Positions 41,185 to 50,126 of a stretch of DNA of 64,000 nucleotides are shown here, piece by piece (within the stretch, counting starts at the first letter, position 1; the number at the start of each line of letters is the position of its first letter). Below the pieces are notes generated by a model. That model was not told the DNA's origin and searched no databases. It saw only the letters and a program-made list of their open reading frames with translations. The translations under genes were made by a program, and so were the position numbers. The DNA comes from Candidatus Sulfopaludibacter sp. SbA3 (GTDB taxonomy: Bacteria > Pseudomonadota > Alphaproteobacteria > Caulobacterales > Hyphomonadaceae): positions 1-64,000 of the forward strand of contig CAMEDD010000007.1 of assembly GCA_945913285.1 (NCBI GenBank), read 5' to 3'.

Positions 41185-41280
41185 CGCACCGGCCGGCTCG
41201 GCGTGCCCGGCCTGTTCGACGGCGGGCACTATTTCCTGCTGTCCGAAGTCGAAACTGGCAAGACGCTCATCCCCGGTGCC
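41185..41280 (+). pseudogene. Remnant of an SRPBCC-domain protein gene
   Basis: A short open stretch with no start codes RTGRLGVPGLFDGGHYFLL followed by SEVETGKTLIPGA. This is a typical strand-turn-strand segment of SRPBCC (Bet v1/START-like) proteins, in which G-VPGLFDG-H precedes the final strands. Nothing recognisable lies on either side in any frame. It is about 30 codons left from a gene of about 150, lying between the hypothetical gene and corA. Confidence 0.6.
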
Positions 41281-41303
41281 CGCCCCACCTTGAGCAATTC
41301 GAT

Positions 41304-42296
41304 TTACAGCCAGCGCTGCCACTTGAAGAATTGGTAAGGTACCACGGCGGACACGACCATCAGGAACAGCGCCATCGGATACCCGTAAGGCCAGATGAGT
41401 TCGGGCATGAAGTCGAAGTTCATTCCGTAGATCGAAGCAATCAACGTCGGCGGCAGGAACACAACGGCCGCAACCGAGAAGATCTTGATGATGGTCGTCT
41501 GCTGGATGTTGATCATGCCGAGTGTGGCATCCAGCAGAAACGTGATCTTCTGGTTGAGAAAGTTTGAATGGTCGACAAGCGATTGGACATCGCGGGCCAG
41601 CGCGCCGAAGCGGCTGCCAGACTCGCTCTCGACTGGCTTGCCCTGAGTGATGCCCGCAGCATAAGCCAAGAGACGCTGCAGCGAGACAAGGCATTCATAG
41701 ACTTTGGAAAGCAAGTCACCCTTGCGGCCAATCTGTTCCAGCACGGACTGAAAATCACGCGGTTCGGGCTTGGCTTTCGCCGGAGGCGCGGACGTGGATG
41801 AAACCGGCTCAATCGCGAAAATCTTGCGCGATACTGCATCGAGGTCATGTCCTGCACGCTCCAATACATCCGCAGCGCGCTCGATCAGGCCTTCGAGCAA
41901 ACCGATCATCAGGCTGTCGGCCGTGTATGTCCCCGCCTTGTGGCAGCGTGTAACGAAGGCATCAATCGCGCGCGGCTCTTCATAGCGTACCGTGATCAAC
42001 CGCTCACCGATCCGCACGAACGTGACCGGCGACATGACGACATTGTCCCCGTCCGTATGCGATAGCATCATCGCCGTCATGAACTGCCCGCCATTCTCGG
42101 CGTAGAGGCGGCTCGACAGCTCAATCTCGCTCATTTCCTGCAAGGTGGGCACGTCGATGTCGAATGCGCTCTCGATCGCCCGTTCTTCGTCCTGCGTCGG
42201 GCGCAGGAGATCGACCCATACGGCGGTATCCAGCGCCGAAAGATCTCCTCCGGCCAGCACGAACCGGTCTGTCAGGTTGGCATATGTGCGGATCAA
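41304..42296 (-). CDS. corA: Magnesium/cobalt transporter CorA family
   Basis: A 330-residue CorA-type divalent cation channel. The large N-terminal cytosolic domain ends in a long stalk helix (SNFLNQKITFLLDATLGMIN), followed by two membrane segments (IFSVAAVVFLPPTLIASIYG and WPYGYPMALFLMVVSAVVPY). The selectivity motif GMN is intact in YGMNFDFMPEL between them. Length is normal. It likely imports Mg2+, with Co2+ or Ni2+ as alternatives; Zn2+ efflux (ZntB-like) has the same fold and cannot be excluded. It is a single gene, 70 bases downstream of the sugar dehydrogenase on the same strand. Confidence 0.92.
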   Translation of the reverse strand: MIRTYANLTDRFVLAGGDLSALDTAVWVDLLRPTQDEERAIESAFDIDVPTLQEMSEIELSSRLYAENGGQFMTAMMLSHTDGDNVVMSPVTFVRIGERLITVRYEEPRAIDAFVTRCHKAGTYTADSLMIGLLEGLIERAADVLERAGHDLDAVSRKIFAIEPVSSTSAPPAKAKPEPRDFQSVLEQIGRKGDLLSKVYECLVSLQRLLAYAAGITQGKPVESESGSRFGALARDVQSLVDHSNFLNQKITFLLDATLGMINIQQTTIIKIFSVAAVVFLPPTLIASIYGMNFDFMPELIWPYGYPMALFLMVVSAVVPYQFFKWQRWL

Positions 42297-42366
42297 GGCA
42301 GCCTCCGGAATTAGCGGTCAGGCACCCGTCTGCGACAGGTCGCAGCCCTTGGCAACGCTGCTGCGC

Positions 42367-43545
42367 CTATCCGGCAGGTGTTAACCGCAAGAGGCGCGCG
42401 TCTTCCTTGTCTTCCAGCACGTAGACGGCGCCGTCCGGGCCTTCCTCGACTTCGCGCACGCGCTTGCCCCACTCGTAACGAGCAGCCTCGGCCGCCTTAC
42501 CGTCGGCAGCGATGGCGACCCGTACCAGGGCTTCGGATGAAAGGCCGCCGATCAGCGCATTGCCTGCCCAGGTCGGGAACAAAGCGCCTTCGTAGATGTC
42601 GAGGCCAGCCGGGCTGATCGCAGGCACCCAGAAGGCGGCGGGCGGCGCAAACTCGGGACGGGTTGGATGGTCCGGAATGTCCCGGCCGTCATAATGGTCG
42701 CCGTTGGAGACTTCCGGATAGCCATAATTCTGCCCACGGACGATCAGGTTCAGCTCGTCGCCGTGGCGCGGACCCATCTCGTGCAGCCAGAGCTTGCCGT
42801 CGGCGGCGAACGCCAGGCCCAGCGGATTGCGGTGGCCAAGCGTCCAGACTTCAGCCGCCGGGCCCCCTTGGGCGGCGAACGGATTGTCGGCCGGAACGCT
42901 GCCATCGAGGTTCAAGCGAACGACCTTGCCGAGCGTCGAGCCCATGTCCTGCGCCGGGGTGAACTTCTGGCGCTCGCCCGAACTGATAAACAGGAACCGG
43001 TCCGGCGAGACGGCAAGCCGGTGGCCGTAATGCCCATTGCCGATCACCGCATCGAACTGGCGCCACAGGACGCTGCGATCGCTGAGCGTGCCGCCGGTTT
43101 CGGTCAGCGTGAGTTTTGCGATCTCCACGGCCGCGCCGGAGAGCTCGTCATTGTCGGCGTCGCGCTCGGCGTAGGAGAGATAGATCTGACCCGTCGCCGC
43201 AAAATCCGGGTGCAGGATGATATCGCCGAGCCCGCCCTGACCGCGCTCTTCCACATCCGGTCCGCCGGTCAGCTTGCCGGCTTTCTTGCCATTCACACCG
43301 AGCAGCCAGATGACGCCGCCCTTTTCGGTGACGAGGGCCCGCCCGTCCGGCAGGAATGTCATCGCCCACGGCTTGTCGAACGTCTCGAGCGGGGCCGCAC
43401 GAACGGACGAGCCGTCTGTCCCGGAAATCAGGAAACCCGGATCAGACGTCATCTCGGTGGCGGCCGTCTCCGGCGCTGCGCTCGCGCAGGCTGCAAGAGT
43501 AAAAGTGGACACCGCGGCCAACGCGATCGATTTTAGATACGACAT
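42367..43545 (-). CDS. PQQ-dependent sugar dehydrogenase, lipoprotein
   Basis: A 392-residue protein of the soluble aldose sugar dehydrogenase (YliI/GDH-B-like) family, a six-bladed propeller that uses PQQ to oxidise sugars in the periplasm. A signal peptide with lipobox LAACA starts it. Motifs: PWAMTFLPDGRALVTEKGG, GNGHYGHRLAVSPD with the catalytic His, GHRNPLGLAFAADG, and GPRHGDELNLIVRGQNYGYP, all standard for the family. No PQQ synthesis gene is in the window, so cofactor supply is unknown. The electron acceptor is probably a periplasmic cytochrome. Confidence 0.92.
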   Translation of the reverse strand: MSYLKSIALAAVSTFTLAACASAAPETAATEMTSDPGFLISGTDGSSVRAAPLETFDKPWAMTFLPDGRALVTEKGGVIWLLGVNGKKAGKLTGGPDVEERGQGGLGDIILHPDFAATGQIYLSYAERDADNDELSGAAVEIAKLTLTETGGTLSDRSVLWRQFDAVIGNGHYGHRLAVSPDRFLFISSGERQKFTPAQDMGSTLGKVVRLNLDGSVPADNPFAAQGGPAAEVWTLGHRNPLGLAFAADGKLWLHEMGPRHGDELNLIVRGQNYGYPEVSNGDHYDGRDIPDHPTRPEFAPPAAFWVPAISPAGLDIYEGALFPTWAGNALIGGLSSEALVRVAIAADGKAAEAARYEWGKRVREVEEGPDGAVYVLEDKEDARLLRLTPAG

Positions 43546-43566
43546 GCGAAATTCTCTGTTGGCGGG

Positions 43567-44562
43567 TCAACCCGAGACGAAAGCCGCGCGGTCAACCAGA
43601 TGTTTCAAAGGCTCGCCCTGCAGATAGCGCGTGAGATTGGCGAGGAAAGTCTCGTCCGCCCCCGCGACCGTTCCGGGCGTGTCAGAGCTGTCATGCGGCG
43701 TGATGGCAATGGCAGGATGGCGCCAGAGCGGGCTTTCCGCCGGCAGCGGCTCGGTCCGCGTCACGTCGAGCGCCGCGAAGGCGGGACGGCCCACATCCAG
43801 CGCTGCCATGAGGGCATCTTCATCAACCAGCGCGCCGCGCCCGAGGTTCATGAAGAGCGCCTCCGGCAGCATCGCTGCGAAGAAAGCGGCATTCGCCATG
43901 TTCTCCGTCTCCGGCGTATGGGGCGAGCAGAGCAGCACGACATCGGCGCGCGGCAGCTCAGCCATCAGCGCGGAGGGCGCCTCGATGCGGGCAGCGCCTG
44001 TCGCATGACCCGGAGTGCGCCGGATGCCGGTGACTTCGCCGCCGAGCGCCGTCACGCGGCGGCCGACCGCTTCGCCGATAGAGCCATACCCGATCACAAG
44101 CCAGCGCGAGCCGCGAATCTCGCGCGCATTCGTCCGCTGCCATTGGCCACGTGCCTGCTGGGTCCGGTGGGCGGGGCCAGCGCGCAGGAAATCAAGCGCC
44201 TGCCATAGCGCCCATTCGGCCATCGATTCTGCCTGGGTGTGGTTCGTCGTATAATACTTAGCCTTCTGGCCAATCATCACGAGGGCGGGGTTCTCGATGC
44301 CCGCAGCCGCCGATTGGAACCAGTCCAGTGCCGGGCTTTTCAGGATTCCGGTCATGAATTCGCGCACGGACGGGGCAAAGAAGGCGTCCGCATTGCCGAA
44401 AGCCATGTCCAGCGGGGGTAATTCGGCCAGCGCTGTGCTGGTCCAGCCATCGTGCGCCTTTCCTGCATCATCGACCGTCACAAAGCGAACAGCGGCGTCG
44501 AGCCCCTTGAGCCGGGGGCGAAGGCGCGCGAAAGTCCGCGCATGAAGAAGACACGTTTTCAT
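43567..44562 (-). CDS. D-2-hydroxyacid dehydrogenase family protein
   Basis: A 331-residue NAD(P)H-dependent dehydrogenase of the 2-ketogluconate/glyoxylate reductase type. The Rossmann motif VIGYGSIGEAVGRR is near residue 150. Catalytic Arg is in NLGRGALVDEDAL context (NLGRG), Glu in RTEPLPAESPLW and His in ITPHDSSD, completing the Arg-Glu-His triad. The start at 44562 (MKTCLLHARTFAR) overlaps the divergent gene by 21 bases; no strong ribosome-binding site is evident. A longer frame upstream is antisense to that gene and was rejected. It may reduce a sugar-derived keto acid, given the sugar dehydrogenase next to it. Confidence 0.9.
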   Translation of the reverse strand: MKTCLLHARTFARLRPRLKGLDAAVRFVTVDDAGKAHDGWTSTALAELPPLDMAFGNADAFFAPSVREFMTGILKSPALDWFQSAAAGIENPALVMIGQKAKYYTTNHTQAESMAEWALWQALDFLRAGPAHRTQQARGQWQRTNAREIRGSRWLVIGYGSIGEAVGRRVTALGGEVTGIRRTPGHATGAARIEAPSALMAELPRADVVLLCSPHTPETENMANAAFFAAMLPEALFMNLGRGALVDEDALMAALDVGRPAFAALDVTRTEPLPAESPLWRHPAIAITPHDSSDTPGTVAGADETFLANLTRYLQGEPLKHLVDRAAFVSG

Positions 44563-44964
44563 GCCGCCATGATTAGCCTTGCCTTGATGGCGGGCACAAG
44601 CTCTGCGCAGTCCGGCCTGCCGACGCGCGGACCCGATTATTTCCGTGATGCGGCCGAACTGGCCCGCCTGCTGGGCTCTGCCCACGCCATCCGGGTGCGC
44701 TGCAACGGCAAGGATGACCAGTACTGGCGCCGGTACATGGCGAACATGCTGGCCTACGAAGCCCCGGAGCCCGGGCCCCTGCGCTCCTCGATGGTGCAGG
44801 AGTTCAATGACGCTTTTTCCCGCGTCAGCGAGGATTACGGGTCGTGCGACGGCGCCGCGGTGAATGCCGAAGCGGGGTTTGCCGTGGCCGGACAGCGAAT
44901 CGCAACACGGCTCGCGAGCCACTATTTCCCCAGACGGGCCAGCAAGCGCGAAGGATCTGAATGA
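44542..44964 (+). CDS. TIGR02301-like exported protein
   Basis: A 140-residue protein with an N-terminal signal peptide (MKKTRFHAAMISLALMAGTS) and a mature helical domain: YFRDAAELARLLGSAHAIRV, CNGKDDQYWRRYMANML and FNDAFSRVSEDYGSCDGAA. This is the pattern of the TIGR02301 family of alphaproteobacterial exported proteins with unknown function. Two cysteines (RCNGKD and SCDGAA) may form a disulfide. Its stop overlaps the gamma-glutamyltransferase start (ATGA), so the two are coupled. The ATG at 44542 lies within the divergent dehydrogenase start region; an internal ATG at 44569 is an alternative. Confidence 0.75.
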   Translation: MKKTRFHAAMISLALMAGTSSAQSGLPTRGPDYFRDAAELARLLGSAHAIRVRCNGKDDQYWRRYMANMLAYEAPEPGPLRSSMVQEFNDAFSRVSEDYGSCDGAAVNAEAGFAVAGQRIATRLASHYFPRRASKREGSE

Positions 44965-46877
44965 TGCGGCATCTTATTGCGGGCAGCCTGGCCGCACTGG
45001 CCCTCGCTGGCTGCGCCCTCGTTGAACCGGCGCGCCTTGATCAACCCGCCATCGGCGTCCCGGCCGACAGGACCTCCGTGCTGATGCCCGGCCCGGTGAT
45101 CGAGAACGATGCCTATCCCAAGATCGGCCAGCGCCCGGAAGCCGGCCGTCCGATCGCCTCGCGCTCCGCCGTCGTCGCGCCGAACGGGGCGGCAGCCACT
45201 GCCCATCCGCTCGCCACCCAGACCGCGCTCGATGTGTTGAAGGCCGGCGGCTCGGCGGTGGATGCCGCGATTGCCGCCAACGCCATGCTCGGCCTCGTCG
45301 AGCCCACAGGCAACGGCATCGGCGGCGACCTCTACGCGATCGTCTGGGACCCGAAGACGCAGAAACTTTACGGCTATAACGGTTCCGGCCGCGCGCCTAA
45401 GGATGCCACCCTCGCCGACGCGCAGGCGAAGGCGGACAAGTATGCAGGCGGCAAGAAGCTGCCCTCGTTCGGCTCCATCACCGTCACCGTGCCCGGCGCT
45501 GTCGATGGCTGGTTTGCCCTGCACGGGAAGTTCGGTAAACGTCCGATGGCGGACAATCTCGCCCCTGCAGTCCGTTACGCACGCGAAGGCGCACCAATCC
45601 CCGAGATGATTGCCTGGTACTGGTCGCGCGGAGAAAGCCGGTTCGGCCCGGCCTTCGAACGCGGCGAACTGGAAGAATTCGACAATGCGAAGAAGCTCTA
45701 CTTCAGCCCCGCCCCGGTGGCAGGTTCGCTGTTCCGCAACCCTGACCTTGCCAACACATTGGAGACGATCGGCAAGAAAGGCCGCAACGAATTCTACAAG
45801 GGCGTCATGGCGAAGAACATGGCCGCCTATCTCGGCAGGATCGGCGCCAAGCTCGACTATGACGATTTCAACGCCCACAAAGGTGAATGGATCGAACCGG
45901 TCTGCATCGAATACCGTCAGGAAGTGGCGGTGTGCGAACTCGGGCCCAACACGCAAGGCATCGCCGCGCTGCAGATGCTGCAGATGCTGGAACGCTTCGA
46001 TCTGAAATCGATGGGCTTTGGCTCGGCCGATGCGCTGACGGCCATGATCGAATCCAAGCGCCTCGCCTTTGCTGACCGGGCCATGGGCTATTCGGACCCG
46101 GCCTTTTCCGGTCTCGATCCGTCCATTTTCGTCGCGCCGGGTTATAATGCCGGGCGCGCCGAGGGCATCGACACCAAGCGGGCCGCACCGTCCGTTGCTC
46201 CGGGCACGCAGATCACGGAGGTCATCCTGCGCGATGGCGACACGACCTACCTGACCGTTGCCGACAAGGACGGCATGATGGTCTCGCTCATCCAATCCAA
46301 CTACCGGGGCATGGGCTCGGGCCTCGTGCCCGACAAGCTCGGCTTCATGTTCCAGGACCGGGGCGAACTCTTCAGCCTCGATCCGGACCACCCTAACGTC
46401 TACGCCCCCGGCAAGCGCCCGTTCCAGACGATTATCCCCGCCTTCGCATTGAAGAAGGATTATCCAAGCTGTCAGGTCCGCGCGACTGCGCCGGAACTCG
46501 CGTGCCCATACGAACCGTGGCTTGCCTTCGGTCTGATGGGCGGCGCGATGCAGCCGCAGGGCCATGTGCAGATCATCACCAACCTAGTCGATTTCGGCAT
46601 GGGCCTGCAGGAAGCGGGCGACGCCGCGCGCTGGGAGCATGATGGCGGGTGCGAGCCGACGAACCGGCTTGGCGATCCGTGCGATGTGGGCGCAGGCAAG
46701 GTCTTGCTGGAGCGCGGCCTTACGGATGCGACCGTCGAATTGCAGTCGCGCGGCTACGCGGTCGAATGCTGCGAAGCCAACTATGGCGGCTACCAGGCCA
46801 TCATGCGTGACTTCGACAATGGCACCTGGATCGCCGCCACCGAAATGCGCAAAGACGGCAGCGCGGATGGCTACTAG
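44961..46877 (+). CDS. ggt: Gamma-glutamyltransferase, lipoprotein
   Basis: A 638-residue gamma-glutamyltransferase family enzyme, which cleaves glutathione and other gamma-glutamyl compounds in the periplasm. The N-terminus MMRHLIAGSLAALALAGCAL is a lipoprotein signal. The large-subunit core has HPLATQTALDVLKAGGSAVD followed by IAANAMLGLVEPTGNGIGGD. The Thr of the DTTYLTVADKDG segment near residue 430 is the expected autocatalytic nucleophile that becomes the small subunit N-terminus. Overlaps: four bases with the preceding gene, 11 with the UDG gene. Such proteins also serve as cephalosporin acylase-like enzymes, so glutathione is the likely but unproven substrate. Confidence 0.92.
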   Translation: MMRHLIAGSLAALALAGCALVEPARLDQPAIGVPADRTSVLMPGPVIENDAYPKIGQRPEAGRPIASRSAVVAPNGAAATAHPLATQTALDVLKAGGSAVDAAIAANAMLGLVEPTGNGIGGDLYAIVWDPKTQKLYGYNGSGRAPKDATLADAQAKADKYAGGKKLPSFGSITVTVPGAVDGWFALHGKFGKRPMADNLAPAVRYAREGAPIPEMIAWYWSRGESRFGPAFERGELEEFDNAKKLYFSPAPVAGSLFRNPDLANTLETIGKKGRNEFYKGVMAKNMAAYLGRIGAKLDYDDFNAHKGEWIEPVCIEYRQEVAVCELGPNTQGIAALQMLQMLERFDLKSMGFGSADALTAMIESKRLAFADRAMGYSDPAFSGLDPSIFVAPGYNAGRAEGIDTKRAAPSVAPGTQITEVILRDGDTTYLTVADKDGMMVSLIQSNYRGMGSGLVPDKLGFMFQDRGELFSLDPDHPNVYAPGKRPFQTIIPAFALKKDYPSCQVRATAPELACPYEPWLAFGLMGGAMQPQGHVQIITNLVDFGMGLQEAGDAARWEHDGGCEPTNRLGDPCDVGAGKVLLERGLTDATVELQSRGYAVECCEANYGGYQAIMRDFDNGTWIAATEMRKDGSADGY

Positions 46878-47520
46878 CCTGCCGGCAGAAGCCCCGCGCG
46901 ACTGCCTCCTCTGTCCGCGCCTCGTGGCGTACCGCGAAGCGGTGCGTGCCAAGGAACCCGCATGGTTCAACGGCGCTGTGCCGAGCTTCGGCACGGAAAA
47001 CGCCAAACTCCTCATCGTCGGCCTTGCGCCGGGCGTCACGGGAGCAAACCGCACCGGCCGGCCGTTCACGGGCGATTGGGCGGGCGATCTCCTCTACGCC
47101 ACGCTGGACAAGTTCGGTTTTTCAGAGGGCACCTACGCCGCCGATCCCGGCGACGGACTGAAACTGCCCGGCGCGATGATCACCAACGCCGTGCGCTGCG
47201 TGCCGCCAGAGAACAAGCCGGTCGGCGAGGAAATCAACACATGCCGGCCTTTCCTGACCGCGCGCATTGCGTCACTGCCGAAGCTGAAAGTCATCCTCTG
47301 CCTCGGCAAGATAAGCCATGATTCCACGCTTCGCGCGCTCGGTATCAAGCTCGGCCCGCATCCCTTCGGGCATGGCACGCGCTACGATGTTTCCGTAAAC
47401 GGACGGCCCGTGATCCTGCTCTCCAGTTATCACTGCTCGCGCTACAACACGAATACCGGGCGCCTGACAGCGGCGATGTTCGAAGACGTCTTCGCTGCCG
47501 CAAAGGAAGCCCTTGGCTAA
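46867..47520 (+). CDS. Uracil-DNA glycosylase, family 5 (UDGb)
   Basis: A 217-residue family 5 uracil-DNA glycosylase, which removes uracil and some other deaminated bases. It starts with a cluster-binding CLLCPRLVAYREAVRAKEP, and the catalytic region is LLIVGLAPGVTGANRTGRPF, the variant first motif of UDGb that lacks the Asp or Asn of other families. Further cluster cysteines are in VRCVPP and NTCRPF. The DNA-contact motif is SSYHCSRYNTNTGRL, matching the family. The ATG at 46867 lies 11 bases inside the GGT gene, so expression is coupled to an envelope enzyme, a functionally odd pairing. Confidence 0.92.
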   Translation: MATSLPAEAPRDCLLCPRLVAYREAVRAKEPAWFNGAVPSFGTENAKLLIVGLAPGVTGANRTGRPFTGDWAGDLLYATLDKFGFSEGTYAADPGDGLKLPGAMITNAVRCVPPENKPVGEEINTCRPFLTARIASLPKLKVILCLGKISHDSTLRALGIKLGPHPFGHGTRYDVSVNGRPVILLSSYHCSRYNTNTGRLTAAMFEDVFAAAKEALG

Positions 47521-47547
47521 CCAGCCTGCATTGGTCAATCTGGCGCC

Positions 47548-48567
47548 ATGGAAACGCTCGTTGATCTTGCCGTTCTCGCAAACTGGATGGACACTCAGGG
47601 AGTGGGCGCTGGGCCTATCGAGAACGTTCAGCGCCTCGCGGGCGGCACGCAGAACATCCTCCTCAAGTTTACGCGCGCAGGCCGCGCCTTTGTCCTGCGC
47701 CGTCCGCCGCCGGTGCTGCGCGCCAATTCCAACGAGACGATGCGGCGCGAGGCCCGCGTGCTCGCCGCAATAAAGGGCACGCCTGTTCCGCATCCGGAGC
47801 TGATCGCGGCCTGCGCAGATGAGGCTGTGCTTGGCACCGCATTCTACCTGATGGAGCCTATCGACGGCTTCAACCCCTCAACGGGCTTGCCGGAGCCGTT
47901 CCGCTCGTCTCCGGAGCTGCGCCGCGAAATGGGTCTCTCCCTCGTCGATGGCATCGCGGCGCTCGGCGCGCTCGATTACATCGCCCTCGGCCTGACCGGC
48001 CTCGGCAAACCGGATAACTACCTCGAACGCCAGGTGAGCCGCTGGAAAGCGCAGCTGGAATCCTATGCCGAGGTTCCCGAATGGGACGGCCTGAAAGACC
48101 TGCCCGATATCGGCGGCGTCAGCCGGTGGCTGGAGGAACACCGTCCACAGACCTTCCAGCCCGGTATCATCCACGGTGACTATCACCTCGCCAATGTCAT
48201 GTACCGGTTCGACACCCCGCGCCTCGCCGCCATCGTCGATTGGGAACTCACTACAATCGGCGATCCACTGCTCGATCTCGGCTGGCTGCTCGCGACCTGG
48301 CCCGAGGGCGAGGGCAGCACTGTTACAGTCACGCCGTGGGAAGGTTTTCCGTCTGCGGACGAACTCGTCGCGCATTACGCAAAGCAGACTACGCGCGACC
48401 TCTCACAGATCCACTGGTACGGCGTGCTCGCCTGCTACAAGCTCGGCATAATCCTCGAAGGCACCTATGCGCGAGCCTGCGCTGGCAAGGCGCCGAGAGC
48501 CACGGGCGACCAGCTCCATGCAAGCACCATCGGCCTGCTTGAGCGCGCCAACCGCTGGATCAATTGA
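47548..48567 (+). CDS. Phosphotransferase family protein (APH/ACAD10-N-like)
   Basis: A 339-residue protein kinase-like enzyme of the aminoglycoside phosphotransferase superfamily. The nucleotide-binding strand is RAFVLRRPPPVLRAN (Lys replaced by Arg), the catalytic loop GIIHGDYHLANVMY (HGDxHxxN) and the metal-binding VDWELTTIGDPLLDLG. This variant is the bacterial relative of the N-terminal domain of human ACAD10, which phosphorylates 4-hydroxyacyl-CoAs before dehydrogenation. An ACAD10/11-like dehydrogenase is at 20987-22288, so a shared 4-hydroxyacid pathway is possible though the genes are 25 kb apart. Antibiotic resistance is not implied. Confidence 0.88.
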   Translation: METLVDLAVLANWMDTQGVGAGPIENVQRLAGGTQNILLKFTRAGRAFVLRRPPPVLRANSNETMRREARVLAAIKGTPVPHPELIAACADEAVLGTAFYLMEPIDGFNPSTGLPEPFRSSPELRREMGLSLVDGIAALGALDYIALGLTGLGKPDNYLERQVSRWKAQLESYAEVPEWDGLKDLPDIGGVSRWLEEHRPQTFQPGIIHGDYHLANVMYRFDTPRLAAIVDWELTTIGDPLLDLGWLLATWPEGEGSTVTVTPWEGFPSADELVAHYAKQTTRDLSQIHWYGVLACYKLGIILEGTYARACAGKAPRATGDQLHASTIGLLERANRWIN

Positions 48568-48592
48568 CTCTCCGCAAAAAGGACACGCCGCC

Positions 48593-49636
48593 ATGAAAGC
48601 CCTTATTTACCGCGGCCCCCGCGACATCGCCTACGAGTCGATGAAAGACCCCGAGCTGTACGACGACCGCGACGCGATCATCAAGGTCGACAAGTGTGCC
48701 ATCTGCGGCAGCGACCTGCACATCTATCACGGCGAGACCTTCTCCGAGGATACCGGCTACTGCGTCGGCCATGAGGCGGTCGGCGAAGTCGTCGAAGCGG
48801 GGCGCGGCGTGCGCCAGCTGAAAGTCGGCGACAAGGTGATGATCTCGGCGGCGGTCGGCTGCGGCCAATGCCGGTCCTGCCTGGCGGGAATCGTCAATCG
48901 CTGTGAGAACAATGCTGCCGGTTGCTACGGCCTCTCTGCGAAACTACAGGGCTGCCAGGCTGAATTCGTTCGTGTGCCGGCGGCCGATTTCAACGCACAG
49001 AAAATTCCGGACGGCATTACCGCCGACCAGGCCCTGATGATGACCGACGCACTCGCCACCGCCTGGTTCGGCGCCCGTAATGCCGATATAAAGCCCGGCG
49101 CCACAGTGGGCGTCTTTGGCCTCGGCCCGATCGGCCTGCTCGCGGCAGAAGCCGCCTTCATCATGGGCGCCTCGCGCGTGTTCGGTATCGACCTCGTGGA
49201 GGGCCGCCGCGCCATGGGCCACGCCTTCGGAATGGACACGCCAGACCCTGCCACCGCACGCGAGTACATCAACGAAGCCACCAAAGGCCGGATGTGTGAC
49301 AGCGTGATTGAAGCGGTCGGGCATTCAGCTACCATCCGGGCATCGCTCGGCCTGGCCGGCCGGCGCGCCACCGTCTCGGTGGTGGGCGTCAATCAGGATC
49401 GCAGCTTTGATTTCCCGATGTCGAGGGCCTTCGGAATGGGCCTGACATTCCGTATCGGGACATGTTCGGTGCCGCAGGAATGGCCGGAGCTGATCCCGCT
49501 GGTCCAGTCGGGCCGGATCAAGCCGGAGCGTTACATCAGCCACACATTGCCGCTCTCGGACGGAAAGCACGCCTATGACATCTTCGACCGCCGCGTCGAC
49601 GGCGCGATGAAGATGGTGTTCGATTTGGGGCTTTAG
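48593..49636 (+). CDS. Zinc-dependent alcohol dehydrogenase
   Basis: A 347-residue medium-chain dehydrogenase. Catalytic zinc ligands are Cys in [14 protein letters not shown] and His-Glu in [10 protein letters not shown]. The structural zinc lobe is [18 protein letters not shown] with four cysteines. The Rossmann motif [14 protein letters not shown] is near residue 180. It resembles S-(hydroxymethyl)glutathione or isopropanol-type dehydrogenases; the exact alcohol is undetermined. The ATG at 48593 was chosen by homology start. Its TAG overlaps the convergent smpB stop by a few bases. Confidence 0.93.
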   Translation: MKALIYRGPRDIAYESMKDPELYDDRDAIIKVDKCAICGSDLHIYHGETFSEDTGYCVGHEAVGEVVEAGRGVRQLKVGDKVMISAAVGCGQCRSCLAGIVNRCENNAAGCYGLSAKLQGCQAEFVRVPAADFNAQKIPDGITADQALMMTDALATAWFGARNADIKPGATVGVFGLGPIGLLAAEAAFIMGASRVFGIDLVEGRRAMGHAFGMDTPDPATAREYINEATKGRMCDSVIEAVGHSATIRASLGLAGRRATVSVVGVNQDRSFDFPMSRAFGMGLTFRIGTCSVPQEWPELIPLVQSGRIKPERYISHTLPLSDGKHAYDIFDRRVDGAMKMVFDLGL

Positions 49637-50121
49637 CCGCCCTTCATGATCCGCGCCTTGTCGCGCGCCCAGTCGCGCTTGGCTTCGTTCTCGCGCTTAT
49701 CATGCGCCTTGCGCCCCGTGGCGACGCCGATCAGCAGTTTCGCGCGGCCCTTGTCGTTGAAGTAGAGTTTCAGCGGCACGATCGTGCGCCCTGCCCGCTC
49801 CACTTCCTGCGAGAGCTTCATCAGCTGCCGCTTCGACACCAGCAGCTTGCGCTTGCGGCGCGGCTCATGGTTGAACCGGTTCGCGCCGCCATAGGTCTGG
49901 ATTTCGGCATTGATCAGCCAGAGCTCGCCTTGCTCGACCGACGCATACGCCTCGGCAATGTTCGCCTTGCCGTCGCGCAGGGATTTCACTTCCGAGCCGA
50001 CCAGCATCACGCCGGCCTCGAGCGTATCCTCTACGGAATATTCGCGGCGGGAGCGCCGGTTCTCGGCGACCATCCCGTCTGTGCGGCCTTTGACGGCAGG
50101 AACCTTCGGCTTGGTGGCCAT
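49633..50121 (-). CDS. smpB: SsrA-binding protein SmpB
   Basis: A 162-residue RNA-binding protein that delivers tmRNA to stalled ribosomes. The OB-fold start is [20 protein letters not shown], then [18 protein letters not shown] and [19 protein letters not shown], then [20 protein letters not shown], with the basic C-terminal tail [20 protein letters not shown] that enters the mRNA channel. The start at 50121 is 5 bases after the dapA stop, the usual alphaproteobacterial dapA-smpB arrangement. The stop overlaps the convergent dehydrogenase stop. A tmRNA gene is not in the window. Confidence 0.97.
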   Translation of the reverse strand: MATKPKVPAVKGRTDGMVAENRRSRREYSVEDTLEAGVMLVGSEVKSLRDGKANIAEAYASVEQGELWLINAEIQTYGGANRFNHEPRRKRKLLVSKRQLMKLSQEVERAGRTIVPLKLYFNDKGRAKLLIGVATGRKAHDKRENEAKRDWARDKARIMKGG

Positions 50122-50126
50122 GGTGG

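Noticed and set aside
44922-46565. A 547-codon frame antisense to the gamma-glutamyltransferase gene
   Set aside because: No family recognised, composition typical of antisense frames, and the plus strand is clearly GGT.
47548-48567. An antibiotic-resistance aminoglycoside phosphotransferase
   Set aside because: The sequence is of the ACAD10-like branch linked to hydroxyacyl-CoA metabolism; nothing suggests aminoglycoside binding.
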